NCBI GenBank assembly: GCA_017472255.1
Contig: JAFUQU010000014.1
Span: 186,001 to 250,000 of the forward strand
Source: Clostridia bacterium
GTDB taxonomy: Bacteria; Bacillota; Clostridia; Oscillospirales; CAG-272
Length of the DNA: 64,000 nucleotides
Direction: 5' to 3'
Shown piece by piece: positions 35,843-43,737 of the stretch. The position numbers and the translations under genes were made by a program. The notes below the pieces were generated by a model. It was not told the origin of the DNA and searched no databases. It saw only the letters and a program-made list of their open reading frames with translations. Numbering within the stretch: position 1 is the stretch's first letter; every line of letters starts with the position of its first letter.

Positions 35843-36238
35843 TTATTCAGCGTCAGCAGCGGGAGCTTCAGCTTCTGCGGGAGCAGCTTCAGCAGCGGGA
35901 GCGGCTTCTTCAGCAGCGGGAGCAGCAGCCTTCTTGGCAGCCTTCTTCTCGTCATGCTTGATGACGATGGAACGCATGATACCGTCGGTGATGCCGAATA
36001 CACGCTCAAGCTCGAGCGGGAGAGTAGGAGCGCTCTTGAACTCAACAAGAACGTAGTAACCCTCGGTGAGGTCGTTAATCGGATAAGCCAGCTTGCGCTT
36101 GCCCCATTCATTGACCGACTCGATGGTTCCGTTAGCAGCGATCAGGTTCGTGAACTTTTCGATCAGAGCCTTAACACCGTCCTCACCCTGCTGTGCATCA
36201 ACGATAAACAGAGTTTCGTAGGAAGAAATCTTTTCCAT
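35843..36238 (-). CDS. rpsF: 30S ribosomal protein S6 with Ala/Glu-rich tail
   Basis: The first 95 residues are a normal S6 (YETLFIVDAQQGEDGVKALIEKF, WGKRKLAYPINDLTEGYYVLVEFKS, and the end GIMRSIVIKHD). About 36 further residues are almost only Ala, Glu, Pro and Lys, starting KKAAKKAAAPAAEEA. Such low-complexity tails occur on S6 of several Firmicutes, but the length here is notable. A strong promoter and a folded leader lie upstream. GGAGG precedes the ATG. Confidence 0.95.
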   Translation of the reverse strand: MEKISSYETLFIVDAQQGEDGVKALIEKFTNLIAANGTIESVNEWGKRKLAYPINDLTEGYYVLVEFKSAPTLPLELERVFGITDGIMRSIVIKHDEKKAAKKAAAPAAEEAAPAAEAAPAEAEAPAADAE

Positions 36239-36241
36239 TGT

Positions 36242-36340
36242 GTGTTACACCTCCTCATGGACGTTAGACCGAATGCCTGAAATATTTGCATCCGGTAAGG
36301 AGAGGATGCTATCGGACAGCCGATAACATCCTATACCGAT
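36242..36340 (-). promoter_or_regulatory. rpsF leader, candidate S6:S18-binding autoregulatory RNA
   Basis: The leader RNA forms a 12-bp hairpin (36304-36315 with 36320-36331; GGATGTTATCGG and CCGATAGCATCC in the RNA), with a flanking ACCGG segment. S6:S18 leaders in many bacteria form a stem with an exposed CCG that mimics the 16S site. Placement before rpsF fits, but I cannot confirm the exact consensus by eye. Confidence 0.5.
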
Positions 36341-36345
36341 TAAAT

Positions 36346-36374
36346 ATTATACCACAGAATCAAGCGAATGTCAA
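36346..36374 (-). promoter_or_regulatory. Consensus promoter of rpsF-ssb-rpsR
   Basis: On the minus strand TTGACA (36369-36374) and TATAAT (36346-36351) are 17 bp apart. The leader is about 100 bases. Confidence 0.9.
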
Positions 36375-36398
36375 GTAGTTTTCGCAAAAAATAAAAAA

Positions 36399-36425
36399 AT
36401 TCCGCCCGTTTGAAACGGGCGGAAT
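36399..36425 (-). terminator. Terminator of the alanine/glycine symporter gene
   Basis: ATTCCGCCCGTTT and its complement form a strong hairpin followed on the minus strand by TTTTTTTATTTTTT. Confidence 0.92.
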
Positions 36426-36433
36426 ACGATCGA

Positions 36434-37891
36434 TTACTTATCCTGCTTGTCGTTCTTTTTGCTCTGCTTGAGGGCGTAAGCGCCTTTGGCGGATTCAACT
36501 ACGATGCCGGACAGCGCGATCAGCGCAATAACGTTCGGGATGACCATGAGGTAGTTGAAGAAGTCCGTAAGCTCCCATACGAGGTCGTTAGAGAGGAGCG
36601 TGCCGAGGAAGATGAAAGCGATGGCGATGATGGAATAAACCAGCGTTGCGATCTTATTGTTTTTGAAGAGATACTGAACGTTGATTTTGCCGAAGAAGTT
36701 CCAGCCAATGATTGTGGTGAACGCGAAGAAGAGGAGGCAGATTGCCACAAAGCCGTTGCCGATGCCGCTCATGAAGCTCGGGAAGCCGTTGGTGCAGACG
36801 AGCTGCATAGCGTTGGCTTTGGTAAGCAGAGCGGTCGAACCCTGTGTAGCTGCGATATAAGCGTCGCCGGTCAGACCGGAGAGAAGACCGCCTTCGGTGT
36901 AGAGGGAAGTGATCACGACGAGAGCGGTCATGGTGAGAACGATGAAGGTATCAATGAACACGCCGATCATGGCAGTAACGCCCTGATCATGGGGCTTCTT
37001 AACGTTCGCCATAGCGTGCGCATGAGGGGTGGAACCCATACCGGCTTCGTTGGAGAAAAGGCCTCGCTTTGCGCCCTGGCTGACAGCGGTCTTGATTGCC
37101 ATACCGATGCCGCCGCCGATGAGCGCGTTGGGAGTGAATGCGTAACGGAAGATCATACCGAAGGTCTCGGGAATTCTGGTGATGTTGGTGATCAGAACGA
37201 TCAGACCGCCAAAGAGGAAGAGGATTGCCATGAGGGGAACGATTTTCTCCGCGACGGAAGCAATTCTCTGAATGCCGCCAATGAAAATTACGGCGCAGAT
37301 AACCGCCAGAATCACACCGACGATCCATGTGGGAATGCCGAACGCGGTGTTGCAGGACTCGGCGATGGAGTTGGACTGAACCATAGCGCCCATGAAGCCG
37401 AGTGCGAGCGTGATCGCAACTGCGAAGAATGTGGCGAGGAACTTACCAAAGCCGCCTTTGAAGGCCTTCTTGATGTAGTAAACGGGACCGCCGTGTACTT
37501 CGCCGTTTTTATCGACAACTCTGGTTTCCTGCGCGAGGACTGCTTCGGCGTAGATGGTAGCCATGCCGAGGAATGCGATGACCCACATCCAGAAGATAGC
37601 GCCGGGACCGCCGATCAGGATTGCGCCGGATGCACCGACGATATTGCCGGTACCGACCTGCGCCGCGATTGCGGTAGCGAGAGCCTGGAACGAGGAGAGA
37701 CCGCTTTCGTGCTTGCCGCCGTGGAGCGAGAAGCCGCCGAATACGCTGCGCATACCTTCACCAAAGCAGCGCACCTGAACGAAACGGGTTTTGATGGTGA
37801 AGAAAAGACCTGTGCCTACCAGAAGGATAATCAGAATGTAGTCTGACAGATAGGCGTTGATCGTCTGAACGATCTTGAGAAGCTGATCCAT
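36434..37891 (-). CDS. Sodium:alanine/glycine symporter (AGCS family)
   Basis: This 485-residue secondary transporter has about 11 hydrophobic segments. The AGCS signature is clear: AIAAQVGTGNIVGASGAILIGGPGAIFWMWVIAFLGMATIYAEAVLAQ, read near 70-118, and FSNEAGMGSTPHAHAMA near 290. It imports alanine or glycine with Na+. The true start is the ATG 7 bases after GGAGG; the frame upstream belongs to the leader. A glycine riboswitch and an intrinsic terminator precede it, so glycine is the likely regulator and a likely substrate. Confidence 0.93.
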   Translation of the reverse strand: MDQLLKIVQTINAYLSDYILIILLVGTGLFFTIKTRFVQVRCFGEGMRSVFGGFSLHGGKHESGLSSFQALATAIAAQVGTGNIVGASGAILIGGPGAIFWMWVIAFLGMATIYAEAVLAQETRVVDKNGEVHGGPVYYIKKAFKGGFGKFLATFFAVAITLALGFMGAMVQSNSIAESCNTAFGIPTWIVGVILAVICAVIFIGGIQRIASVAEKIVPLMAILFLFGGLIVLITNITRIPETFGMIFRYAFTPNALIGGGIGMAIKTAVSQGAKRGLFSNEAGMGSTPHAHAMANVKKPHDQGVTAMIGVFIDTFIVLTMTALVVITSLYTEGGLLSGLTGDAYIAATQGSTALLTKANAMQLVCTNGFPSFMSGIGNGFVAICLLFFAFTTIIGWNFFGKINVQYLFKNNKIATLVYSIIAIAFIFLGTLLSNDLVWELTDFFNYLMVIPNVIALIALSGIVVESAKGAYALKQSKKNDKQDK

Positions 37892-37921
37892 TGTGTAACC
37901 TCCAGTAAAATAAAATTGAAA

Positions 37922-37952
37922 AAAGAAAAAGCAGCTGAAAAAATCAGCGGCT
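37922..37952 (-). terminator. Riboswitch expression-platform terminator
   Basis: On the minus strand AGCCGCTGA and TCAGCTGCT form a hairpin with one mismatch, followed by TTTTTCTTTTTT. Its 5' shoulder overlaps TCTCCAGAG (37951-37959), which is complementary to the first strand of the aptamer P1. Confidence 0.8.
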
Positions 37953-38012
37953 CTGGAGATAAAACATGAATATGTCCCCGTCGAAGCTCTCACACCTCGA
38001 TTCGGATATATG

Positions 38013-38109
38013 CTCTGTCCTTTTTGCCTGAGAGATTCAGTGTCCGCGGATCGGTGGACACCTTACACCTTCGGCACTCATCAATGGCGTTGATGAGATT
38101 CTCCAGAGT
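38013..38109 (-). promoter_or_regulatory. Glycine riboswitch (single aptamer)
   Basis: Reading the minus strand, the aptamer starts CTCTGGAGA, contains the conserved GCCGAAGGTG in its core, and ends TCTCAGGCAAAAAGGACAGAG, the most diagnostic glycine-riboswitch string. P1 pairs CTCTG with CAGAG. Only one full aptamer is visible; a small ATTCAG/CTGAAT stem upstream may stand in for the partner aptamer (ghost type). It lies between a consensus promoter and the AGCS symporter gene. Confidence 0.93.
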
Positions 38110-38177
38110 TCCCTTGGCATTCAGTTTTCCGGGTTTAATCTGAATTCTGAATGTGTCATCGGGACTATGTGATTATT

Positions 38178-38206
38178 AGTATAGCACACGGATGGGAATT
38201 TGTCAA
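38178..38206 (-). promoter_or_regulatory. Promoter of the riboswitch and symporter transcript
   Basis: On the minus strand TTGACA (38201-38206) and TATACT (38178-38183) are 17 bp apart, about 70 bases before the aptamer. Confidence 0.9.
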
Positions 38207-38287
38207 GCGCTTTTGTCGGAAACGTGGATATTTTGTGAAGAAAGTACGAATTAAGCATGAAAAAGTTGGTGATAATCGAACTCTATG

Positions 38288-38316
38288 TTGACATCTTTCG
38301 GGAATGGTGCCATACT
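38288..38316 (+). promoter_or_regulatory. Orphan promoter-like sequence pointing right
   Basis: TTGACA (38288-38293) and CATACT (38311-38316) are 17 bp apart on the plus strand, but no plus-strand gene follows. RNA from here would run into the palindrome at 38358-38389 and then antisense to the PhnP-like gene. Confidence 0.45.
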
Positions 38317-38357
38317 TATTTGTATATAGCTGTGAAAAACGACGATTTTGCAAACAG

Positions 38358-38389
38358 ATGCCGCGCGTACAGAATTCTGTACGCGCGGC
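38358..38389 (-). terminator. Perfect 32-bp palindrome, terminator of the manA operon
   Basis: TGCCGCGCGTACAGAA is followed directly by its complement. It lies 23 bp beyond the stop of the PhnP-like gene; on the minus strand TCTGTTTGC follows, a weak T-run. With no loop bases the centre must open into a small loop. Confidence 0.7.
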
Positions 38390-38411
38390 AGTTCAGATTA
38401 CGGATGCGGGT

Positions 38412-39263
38412 TCAGATTTCCAGTCCGTCGTAGGCAACATGGATGCGGTAAGGCTTGTCAAGCCCGGTCACGTAATCGCACAGCTCGGCGTGAGTTACGC
38501 CGAAAGGACTAATGTGCGAAAGGTAGATGGCGGTGTCAGCAGTGATGGCTTCCGATTCGTACAGCCGGTCGAGGGTGCGCAGGCAGAGGAACAGATCGTT
38601 GTGCGGGCTCTTTTCCGAGGCGCGGGGCTTATCGGTATAGGGATTGGTACACTCCATGACCAGCGTGGTCAGCTTCTTTCCCGCCAGAGCGGCGAAGGTT
38701 TCCTCAAGGAAATAGCCCGAATCCAGCGCGTAGTAGAGACGCATATCGCCCTTCTCCAGCAGATAGTTGGTGCTGTTTTTGTCAAACTCGGTGCGGTGAT
38801 TGCCGCGCAGAGGTGTGGCGGTATAATCGCCGATCTGGACGGTTTCACCGAACTTAAGCGGGTGGAAGGTCACATCCTTGCAGTACGCACCGTCTCCGCC
38901 GATCCACTTTTGTTTCAGGTAAACGTCGGTGAAGAAGTGGTAGCCCTCCTCGGACAGCCAGACGTGCAGCGGATGATCTCCGCCCTCGCCGCGTACATGG
39001 CGCTCCCAGAGAAAGTTATAGCAGATGTGGTCGCTGTGCATATGGGTGAAGATCACGTTTTCCACCCCGTCCAGCGTAATGCCCCGAAGGAACGCCTGGG
39101 TCAGATAGTCGGCGCCCAGATCAATGACGTTTTTGTTGTCCAGCATGAAGGACGAGCGGGTGCGGATCTCACGTCCACCCACCTTGCGGGCGTTTTCGCA
39201 GACGCGGCATCGGCAGAAGGGGTTCGGGATGGCTTCTCCAGCACTGGTTCCAATAAAAAGCAT
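38412..39263 (-). CDS. PhnP-like metallo-beta-lactamase-fold hydrolase
   Basis: This 283-residue MBL-fold protein has the metal motif FTHMHSDHICYN near 72-83 (HxHxDH), a Cys pair in NPFCRCRVCENARK near 14-27 typical of PhnP, RGNHRTEFDKNSTNYLLE near 154, ALDSGYF near 179, and YLSHISPFGVTH near 246. PhnP hydrolyses cyclic phosphate sugars in phosphonate breakdown; no phn genes are nearby, so the substrate is open. It follows manA by 41 bp on the same strand and probably shares its promoter. AAAGGAG lies 9 bp before the ATG. Confidence 0.82.
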   Translation of the reverse strand: MLFIGTSAGEAIPNPFCRCRVCENARKVGGREIRTRSSFMLDNKNVIDLGADYLTQAFLRGITLDGVENVIFTHMHSDHICYNFLWERHVRGEGGDHPLHVWLSEEGYHFFTDVYLKQKWIGGDGAYCKDVTFHPLKFGETVQIGDYTATPLRGNHRTEFDKNSTNYLLEKGDMRLYYALDSGYFLEETFAALAGKKLTTLVMECTNPYTDKPRASEKSPHNDLFLCLRTLDRLYESEAITADTAIYLSHISPFGVTHAELCDYVTGLDKPYRIHVAYDGLEI

Positions 39264-39304
39264 GATACTATCTCCTTTATAAATATGTTAAAGTTTGTAA
39301 TACG

Positions 39305-40267
39305 TTAACGCTGTGCTGCGATGCAGACAGCGTTATCCGATGCGACGGTGATTTTGCCGCAGCCTGCGGGGATGAAGTAAGTATCGCCCTTGACAAACGC
39401 ATATTTCTCATCGCCATAGTGAATCTCGCCTTCGCCGTCGGTGAAGGTCAGAGAGAGGAAGCTGTCCGCCGAGGCAGTGAGGGAGCGCTCACCGGCGATG
39501 TCGTATTTGTGTACCGTGAACTTATCGCAGGATGCCAGCAGCTCGGGGGTGCGGGCGGCTTTGCCGGAGAAGCGCAGGGCTTCGATGTCGGCGGGAGAAT
39601 GGTTGACGATGACCTCGCGGGCCTTTGCCACGTGCAGTTCGCGGGGCTTACCGTCCTTGCCGGGACGGTTGTAATCGTAGACGCGGTAGGTCACGTTGCT
39701 GTTCTGCTGGATTTCGCAGATCAAGATGCCCGCCCCAATGGCGTGTACCAGACCCGAGGGGATAAAATAGACTTCCCCAGCGTGAACCTTTACCCGGTGG
39801 AGCAAAGTTTCCACAGTACCTTCGGCGATGGCTTTGTCGAAGGCTTCCTTCGTATAATCCCCGGACAGACCGAAGACCAGCTCTGCGCCCTCGTCGGCCT
39901 CGACAATGTACCACATTTCGGTTTTGCCGAATTCGTTTTCGTTGGCCAGTGCGTAGTCGTCGGAGGGATGCACCTGAATGGACAGGCGGTCGCGGGCGTC
40001 GATGAACTTGATGAGCAGCGGGAAACGGTCGGCGTCGTAACCCTCGCCGATGACGGCATTGCCCGCCTTTTCGATGTATTCGCCCAGCGTCATGCCGGTG
40101 TATTCGCCGTTTTCGATGACATTCATGCCGTCCGGGCGGACGGTCAGCTCCCAGCTTTCCGCCAGCTTATCGAAGGGAGCGGATTTGTGGTAGGACGCTT
40201 TCAGCTTATCGCCGCCCCAGATGATTTCCTTGACGGCGGGGGCGAGCTTCATGGGATATAAATTCAT
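39305..40267 (-). CDS. manA: Mannose-6-phosphate isomerase, class I
   Basis: This cupin-fold zinc enzyme interconverts mannose 6-phosphate and fructose 6-phosphate. The 320-residue length matches the short Bacillus-type ManA. Zinc-site segments are LSIQVHPSDDYA near 94-105, FGKTEMWYI near 112 and SGLVHAIGAG near 171-180, with ICEIQQNSNVTYRVYDYNR after it. The end is a small cupin (DTYFIPAGCGKITV). It has its own promoter and GAGGT before the ATG. It could feed mannose from glycan breakdown into glycolysis. Confidence 0.95.
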   Translation of the reverse strand: MNLYPMKLAPAVKEIIWGGDKLKASYHKSAPFDKLAESWELTVRPDGMNVIENGEYTGMTLGEYIEKAGNAVIGEGYDADRFPLLIKFIDARDRLSIQVHPSDDYALANENEFGKTEMWYIVEADEGAELVFGLSGDYTKEAFDKAIAEGTVETLLHRVKVHAGEVYFIPSGLVHAIGAGILICEIQQNSNVTYRVYDYNRPGKDGKPRELHVAKAREVIVNHSPADIEALRFSGKAARTPELLASCDKFTVHKYDIAGERSLTASADSFLSLTFTDGEGEIHYGDEKYAFVKGDTYFIPAGCGKITVASDNAVCIAAQR

Positions 40268-40305
40268 TGTGTTTACCTCGATTTTGATTTTTGATGTATA
40301 ATTTA

Positions 40306-40334
40306 ATTATATCAGAGAATACTGAATTTGTAAA
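40306..40334 (-). promoter_or_regulatory. Promoter of manA
   Basis: On the minus strand TTTACA (40329-40334) and TATAAT (40306-40311) are 17 bp apart. A divergent TATAAT at 40297-40302 on the plus strand, with a poor -35 (TTACCT), may serve the gene at 40405. Confidence 0.75.
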
Positions 40335-40404
40335 TTCCATTTAAGAAATTTACGAAAAAAACTTGTCCGCATTCCGATGCGGGCATCACAAGGAGTATCA
40401 GGAA

Positions 40405-40563
40405 ATGGCTAACAATCAGAACCAGAACCAGAACCAGCAGAACAACCAGAACATGAACAAGAACCAGCAGAACCAGAACCAGAACAAGGCTCAGCAGAAC
40501 ACCCAGAACAAGACTGAGCAGAACAAGACCGAGTCCCGCCGCGCCGAGCAGGAGCAGTTCTGA
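40405..40563 (+). CDS. 52-residue Asn/Gln-rich microprotein
   Basis: The start is the ATG about 9 bp after AAGGAG. The peptide begins MANNQNQNQNQQNNQN and is more than half Asn and Gln, with scattered Lys, Thr and Ala, then a charged end SRRAEQEQF. It has no hydrophobic segment. It has a possible divergent promoter (TATAAT 40297-40302) and a strong terminator right behind it, so it looks like a real gene. Comparable NQ-rich short proteins occur in Clostridia but I know of no assigned function. Confidence 0.7.
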   Translation: MANNQNQNQNQQNNQNMNKNQQNQNQNKAQQNTQNKTEQNKTESRRAEQEQF

Positions 40564-40579
40564 CCTTACTCTGACAGGA

Positions 40580-40612
40580 AAAAGGGCTGATGCGTCACGC
40601 ATCAGCCCTTTT
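40580..40612. terminator. Bidirectional terminator between the NQ-rich gene and ispD
   Basis: AAAAGGGCTGATGCG and its perfect complement form a 15-bp stem with loop TCA, with T-rich ends on both strands. It overlaps the last codons of ispD. Confidence 0.88.
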
Positions 40613-41380
40613 CTGTCCGTTTTCTTCCCGGCGGCGTAGAATGACCTCAGCGATGGCCAGATCGGCGGGGGTTGTGATTTTGATGTTCTCCGTGCCGCAG
40701 TCCACCAGCTTTACCTGAAAGCCCACGTGCTCGGCAAGCAGGTTATCGTCGGTGGCGGAGAAGCCCACCTCCTTTGCCACATAAGCGGCAGCGCGGTAAA
40801 GATCGGTTTTGAAGATTTGCGGCGTCTGTGCAAGCCAGAGCGAGTCCCGGTCGATGGTTTCAGTGATAAAGCCCTTGAAATCGGCGCGCTTGACCGTATC
40901 GCTGACATGAGCGGCGGCAGTTGCAGCGCCCTTGCGGAAGGCTTCCTCCAGCACGGCGGTGATATTTTCCACGGTGATAAGACAGCGTGCGCCGTCGTGG
41001 ATGGCGACGAATTCCGACTTGTCCGAAATTTTCTCGAAGCCGCGCAGCACCGATTCCTGACGGGTGTCCCCGCCCGCAGTGACGGCGGCGATCTTGGTCA
41101 GACCGTATTGTGCGATCATCCTGTGATAGCTGTCGATTTCCTCCTCCAGCGCCACGACGATGATTTCGTTGATCAGCGGGCATTCCTGGAAGGCCAGCAG
41201 CGTGCGGACGATGACCGGCATCCCGCACAGCTCCATGAACTGTTTGGTTTTGCCCGAGCCGTCGCACATACGGGTGCCGCGTCCTGCGGCGGCGATGATG
41301 GCGGAAGTGAAATGCGGCTGGTTCGCGGTGCGCGAAAGGGTGCGCAGCAGACCGGCGATATCTTTAGCGGTTATCTTCAT
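40595..41380 (-). CDS. ispD: 2-C-methyl-D-erythritol 4-phosphate cytidylyltransferase
   Basis: IspD makes CDP-methylerythritol in the MEP isoprenoid pathway. The nucleotide-binding loop is AIIAAAGRGTRM near 27-38, followed by KTKQFMELCGMPVIVRTLLAF. Other marks are AIHDGARCLI near 126, QTPQIFKTDLYRAA near 185 and ENIKITTPADLAIAE near the end. A 26-residue extension (starting MKITAKDIAGLLRTLSR) precedes the usual start. An RBS (AAGGAA) supports the long form. IspF, a frequent partner, is not adjacent. A TATAAT -10 lies at 41421-41426 (minus). Confidence 0.93.
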   Translation of the reverse strand: MKITAKDIAGLLRTLSRTANQPHFTSAIIAAAGRGTRMCDGSGKTKQFMELCGMPVIVRTLLAFQECPLINEIIVVALEEEIDSYHRMIAQYGLTKIAAVTAGGDTRQESVLRGFEKISDKSEFVAIHDGARCLITVENITAVLEEAFRKGAATAAAHVSDTVKRADFKGFITETIDRDSLWLAQTPQIFKTDLYRAAAYVAKEVGFSATDDNLLAEHVGFQVKLVDCGTENIKITTPADLAIAEVILRRREENGQKRADA

Positions 41381-41527
41381 GTTAAGTCAGTTCCTTTTTA
41401 TCAATTGTTGCCTTACATTTATTATACCACATCCGACGGAAAATGGGTGAACAAAATTGAAATTTCGCAGGGAAAGTTCACACAGAATATGAATGAAACG
41501 TGAAATTATTATGTTGTAAGTATGACA

Positions 41528-41556
41528 AAGCCGCCGCGTCCGGGACGCGGCGGCTT
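41528..41556 (-). terminator. Terminator of the ABC transporter operon
   Basis: AAGCCGCCGCGTCC and its complement surround one base; the very GC-rich stem is followed on the minus strand by TTTGTC. Confidence 0.65.
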
Positions 41557-41565
41557 GGGTCCGGT

Positions 41566-43737
41566 TTATTCGAAGGCGTCGAGGACGCACTGGGGAATCT
41601 GACCGAGGAGGAAGACTGTACAATTGGAGCGATGCGTCATGAAATCGGAAGGGTTCTTCGAGGTGCTGGCAGCATACTGTGAATAATTATTCACATAGGA
41701 ATATTCAACTTCCACCAGATATTCATTTTCTGACAGGGTCAGATTGCAGTCAAACGAATAGCCGTCCGAGAAGCAGGCGATGCTGCTTACAATTGCTCCC
41801 AAATCCTTTTGGGATGTAAAGGTTTTCTGCGCGGCAAGTCCTTCCGCCTCTGTCGAAGCCTTGCTTACCGTTACCTTGGTGACGCAGGAGGCGAACAGGT
41901 CGATGTAATGCTCCAACGGAGTCGTGATAAACCCATGCTCCATCATGTAATCCGAAGTATTTTTCATATGACTGAAAATCGGAACATAGGTGTAATAGCT
42001 ATCCAGAATAGGATTGATTTGTTCGGTATAGTCAAGTCGAACGAAGCCAATGGTCTGTCGGCTGAAGTAATTGCTGTCCATGTCAGCCATGTCGGCTTTG
42101 ATGGCGTTCAATAAGCCTTCATTGTGCTCGTCGGGCGTGCAGTCGTCGAGACTGCTGCTGGATCCGAAAACCACACCATCTTTATCAACGCCGAGCTTCA
42201 GCATATCGATGCTCAGCATGAATTTTTTCTCGCTGTAGATATCGCCAAACGCATCCAGCATTTCCATGTACTGTTCCTTGAAGCTGTCGCTGCTGTAAAG
42301 GACATCGAACTGTTCCTTCAAAGCGCCGGGGTCGCGTATCGTAACCGATTTGGCGATGGGCAGACCGACCTTCGGATAAAAGACGACGCTGACGTCAATG
42401 CTGTTGTAATAGGTATAGCGGTAAACATAATCATCGGCGAGAACCGGGTCGTCTGCCGTACAGATTTCGTACAGCGCCTGAATTTCCTCCTGCCCGTCGA
42501 ACGTGAACAGCGTCGTGTTGTCCTCAAATACAACCTCCACCTTCGAGGTCATGCCGGGGGAGGGGACATAATCGTTCACGCCGAACAGGTTTGTCATCAT
42601 GGCAGCCATGAAAACCGCGATCACACCCGCGTAAATGCACAGCCCCTTCCAGCCCTTGAACATGGCTTTCGCCGTCTTGTGCAGGATGGTGTTGGTGATC
42701 ATCGACGTCAGCAGACAGCCGCACGCCATGCCGAAGATTGTCCAGAAAAAATCGTCCATGATCAGGTAGAACAGCAGTCCGCCGCACAGTGTGCCGGGGA
42801 AAATCAGCAGATAGCGGATTACGCCGCCCAGCGGTGTGTAGACGACGGACATACCTGCCCGCTCGCTTTTGCGGTGGGTGTACAGAAAGTAGCCGCCCAC
42901 GAACAGCCCTGCCGATGTCAGAATGTACAGGAAGCATTCCGGCACGCTCAGCGCCGCGCCTTCCTGCATGACAAACCGCATGGCGGGGGAGAGAAAGGTC
43001 ATCACATTCCGGTACAGATACCATCCCAGCCACATATTTTCATTGAAGATGTCGAGGAACCAGAAGCTCACCGCGTAAATCAGCGGCAGGATGAACACAG
43101 CCGCGCAGGCCAGCGTCAGATGCACCGCCGTCAGACCGCTGACCATGCCGATCAGCGTACCCAGCCCATAGAACAGCGTCATGTACAGAATGGTATCCTG
43201 CAGCATATAGCCCAGCTTGCCGAAAATCTGCGATGTGATGTCCGCGTCGATGCCAAAAACGCCGTTGAACGCCATCACGAGAACCGTGGCAAGCAGCATG
43301 ACGAGGAAGGGAACCAGCAGAAGAATATAGCCGACAATCAGCTGATTGATATACAGCCGTCCGCGCGTCACAGGCAGGCTGTGGAAGTAGTCCACCGATA
43401 CCTTGTTTTTCAGGTACTTGAACATGACGCAGGACATAATCACCGCCAGCACCGACATACCAGGAACCAGCAGATAACGCATGATCTCGCCCCATTCCAC
43501 GAAGGTGCTCGCGAAGTTCAGGGAGCGGACGATGGAATCGGGATCGTTGACGTCAGGATTCAGATAGCCGTGCTGGTCGGAGCAGACCATCATCACCGGT
43601 ACCGGCAGGACGAAGAACAGAATAATCGCAAACAGCAGGAGCATCGTCCAGTTCTGCCGCAGCGTGAAGCGGAACAGGGGCAGGAAGGGCGCCTTGCTGC
43701 CGCCGGACTTCTCAGTAAACGAGCTTGTCGAAGTCAT
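41566..43737 (-). CDS. ABC transporter permease (DUF6449-like)
   Basis: This 723-residue permease has a first group of about eight membrane segments in residues 30-380 and a large C-terminal soluble part of about 340 residues, probably outside the membrane. It resembles the BcrB/YtrC-type permeases with DUF6449 found beside GntR regulators in Clostridia. The start is the ATG inside the end of the ATPase gene, 9 bp after GGAGG; the two genes overlap by 26 bp. Substrate unknown; related systems answer cell-wall antibiotics or bacteriocins. Confidence 0.8.
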   Translation of the reverse strand: MTSTSSFTEKSGGSKAPFLPLFRFTLRQNWTMLLLFAIILFFVLPVPVMMVCSDQHGYLNPDVNDPDSIVRSLNFASTFVEWGEIMRYLLVPGMSVLAVIMSCVMFKYLKNKVSVDYFHSLPVTRGRLYINQLIVGYILLLVPFLVMLLATVLVMAFNGVFGIDADITSQIFGKLGYMLQDTILYMTLFYGLGTLIGMVSGLTAVHLTLACAAVFILPLIYAVSFWFLDIFNENMWLGWYLYRNVMTFLSPAMRFVMQEGAALSVPECFLYILTSAGLFVGGYFLYTHRKSERAGMSVVYTPLGGVIRYLLIFPGTLCGGLLFYLIMDDFFWTIFGMACGCLLTSMITNTILHKTAKAMFKGWKGLCIYAGVIAVFMAAMMTNLFGVNDYVPSPGMTSKVEVVFEDNTTLFTFDGQEEIQALYEICTADDPVLADDYVYRYTYYNSIDVSVVFYPKVGLPIAKSVTIRDPGALKEQFDVLYSSDSFKEQYMEMLDAFGDIYSEKKFMLSIDMLKLGVDKDGVVFGSSSSLDDCTPDEHNEGLLNAIKADMADMDSNYFSRQTIGFVRLDYTEQINPILDSYYTYVPIFSHMKNTSDYMMEHGFITTPLEHYIDLFASCVTKVTVSKASTEAEGLAAQKTFTSQKDLGAIVSSIACFSDGYSFDCNLTLSENEYLVEVEYSYVNNYSQYAASTSKNPSDFMTHRSNCTVFLLGQIPQCVLDAFE

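Noticed and set aside
36410..37846. 478-codon plus-strand frame opposite the AGCS symporter
   Set aside because: Low-complexity acidic translation typical of a reversed membrane-protein frame; the symporter is unambiguous.
40405..40560. CRISPR or tandem DNA repeat from the repeated AACCAG pattern
   Set aside because: The repetition comes from Asn/Gln codons in one small frame; there are no constant repeats with distinct spacers.
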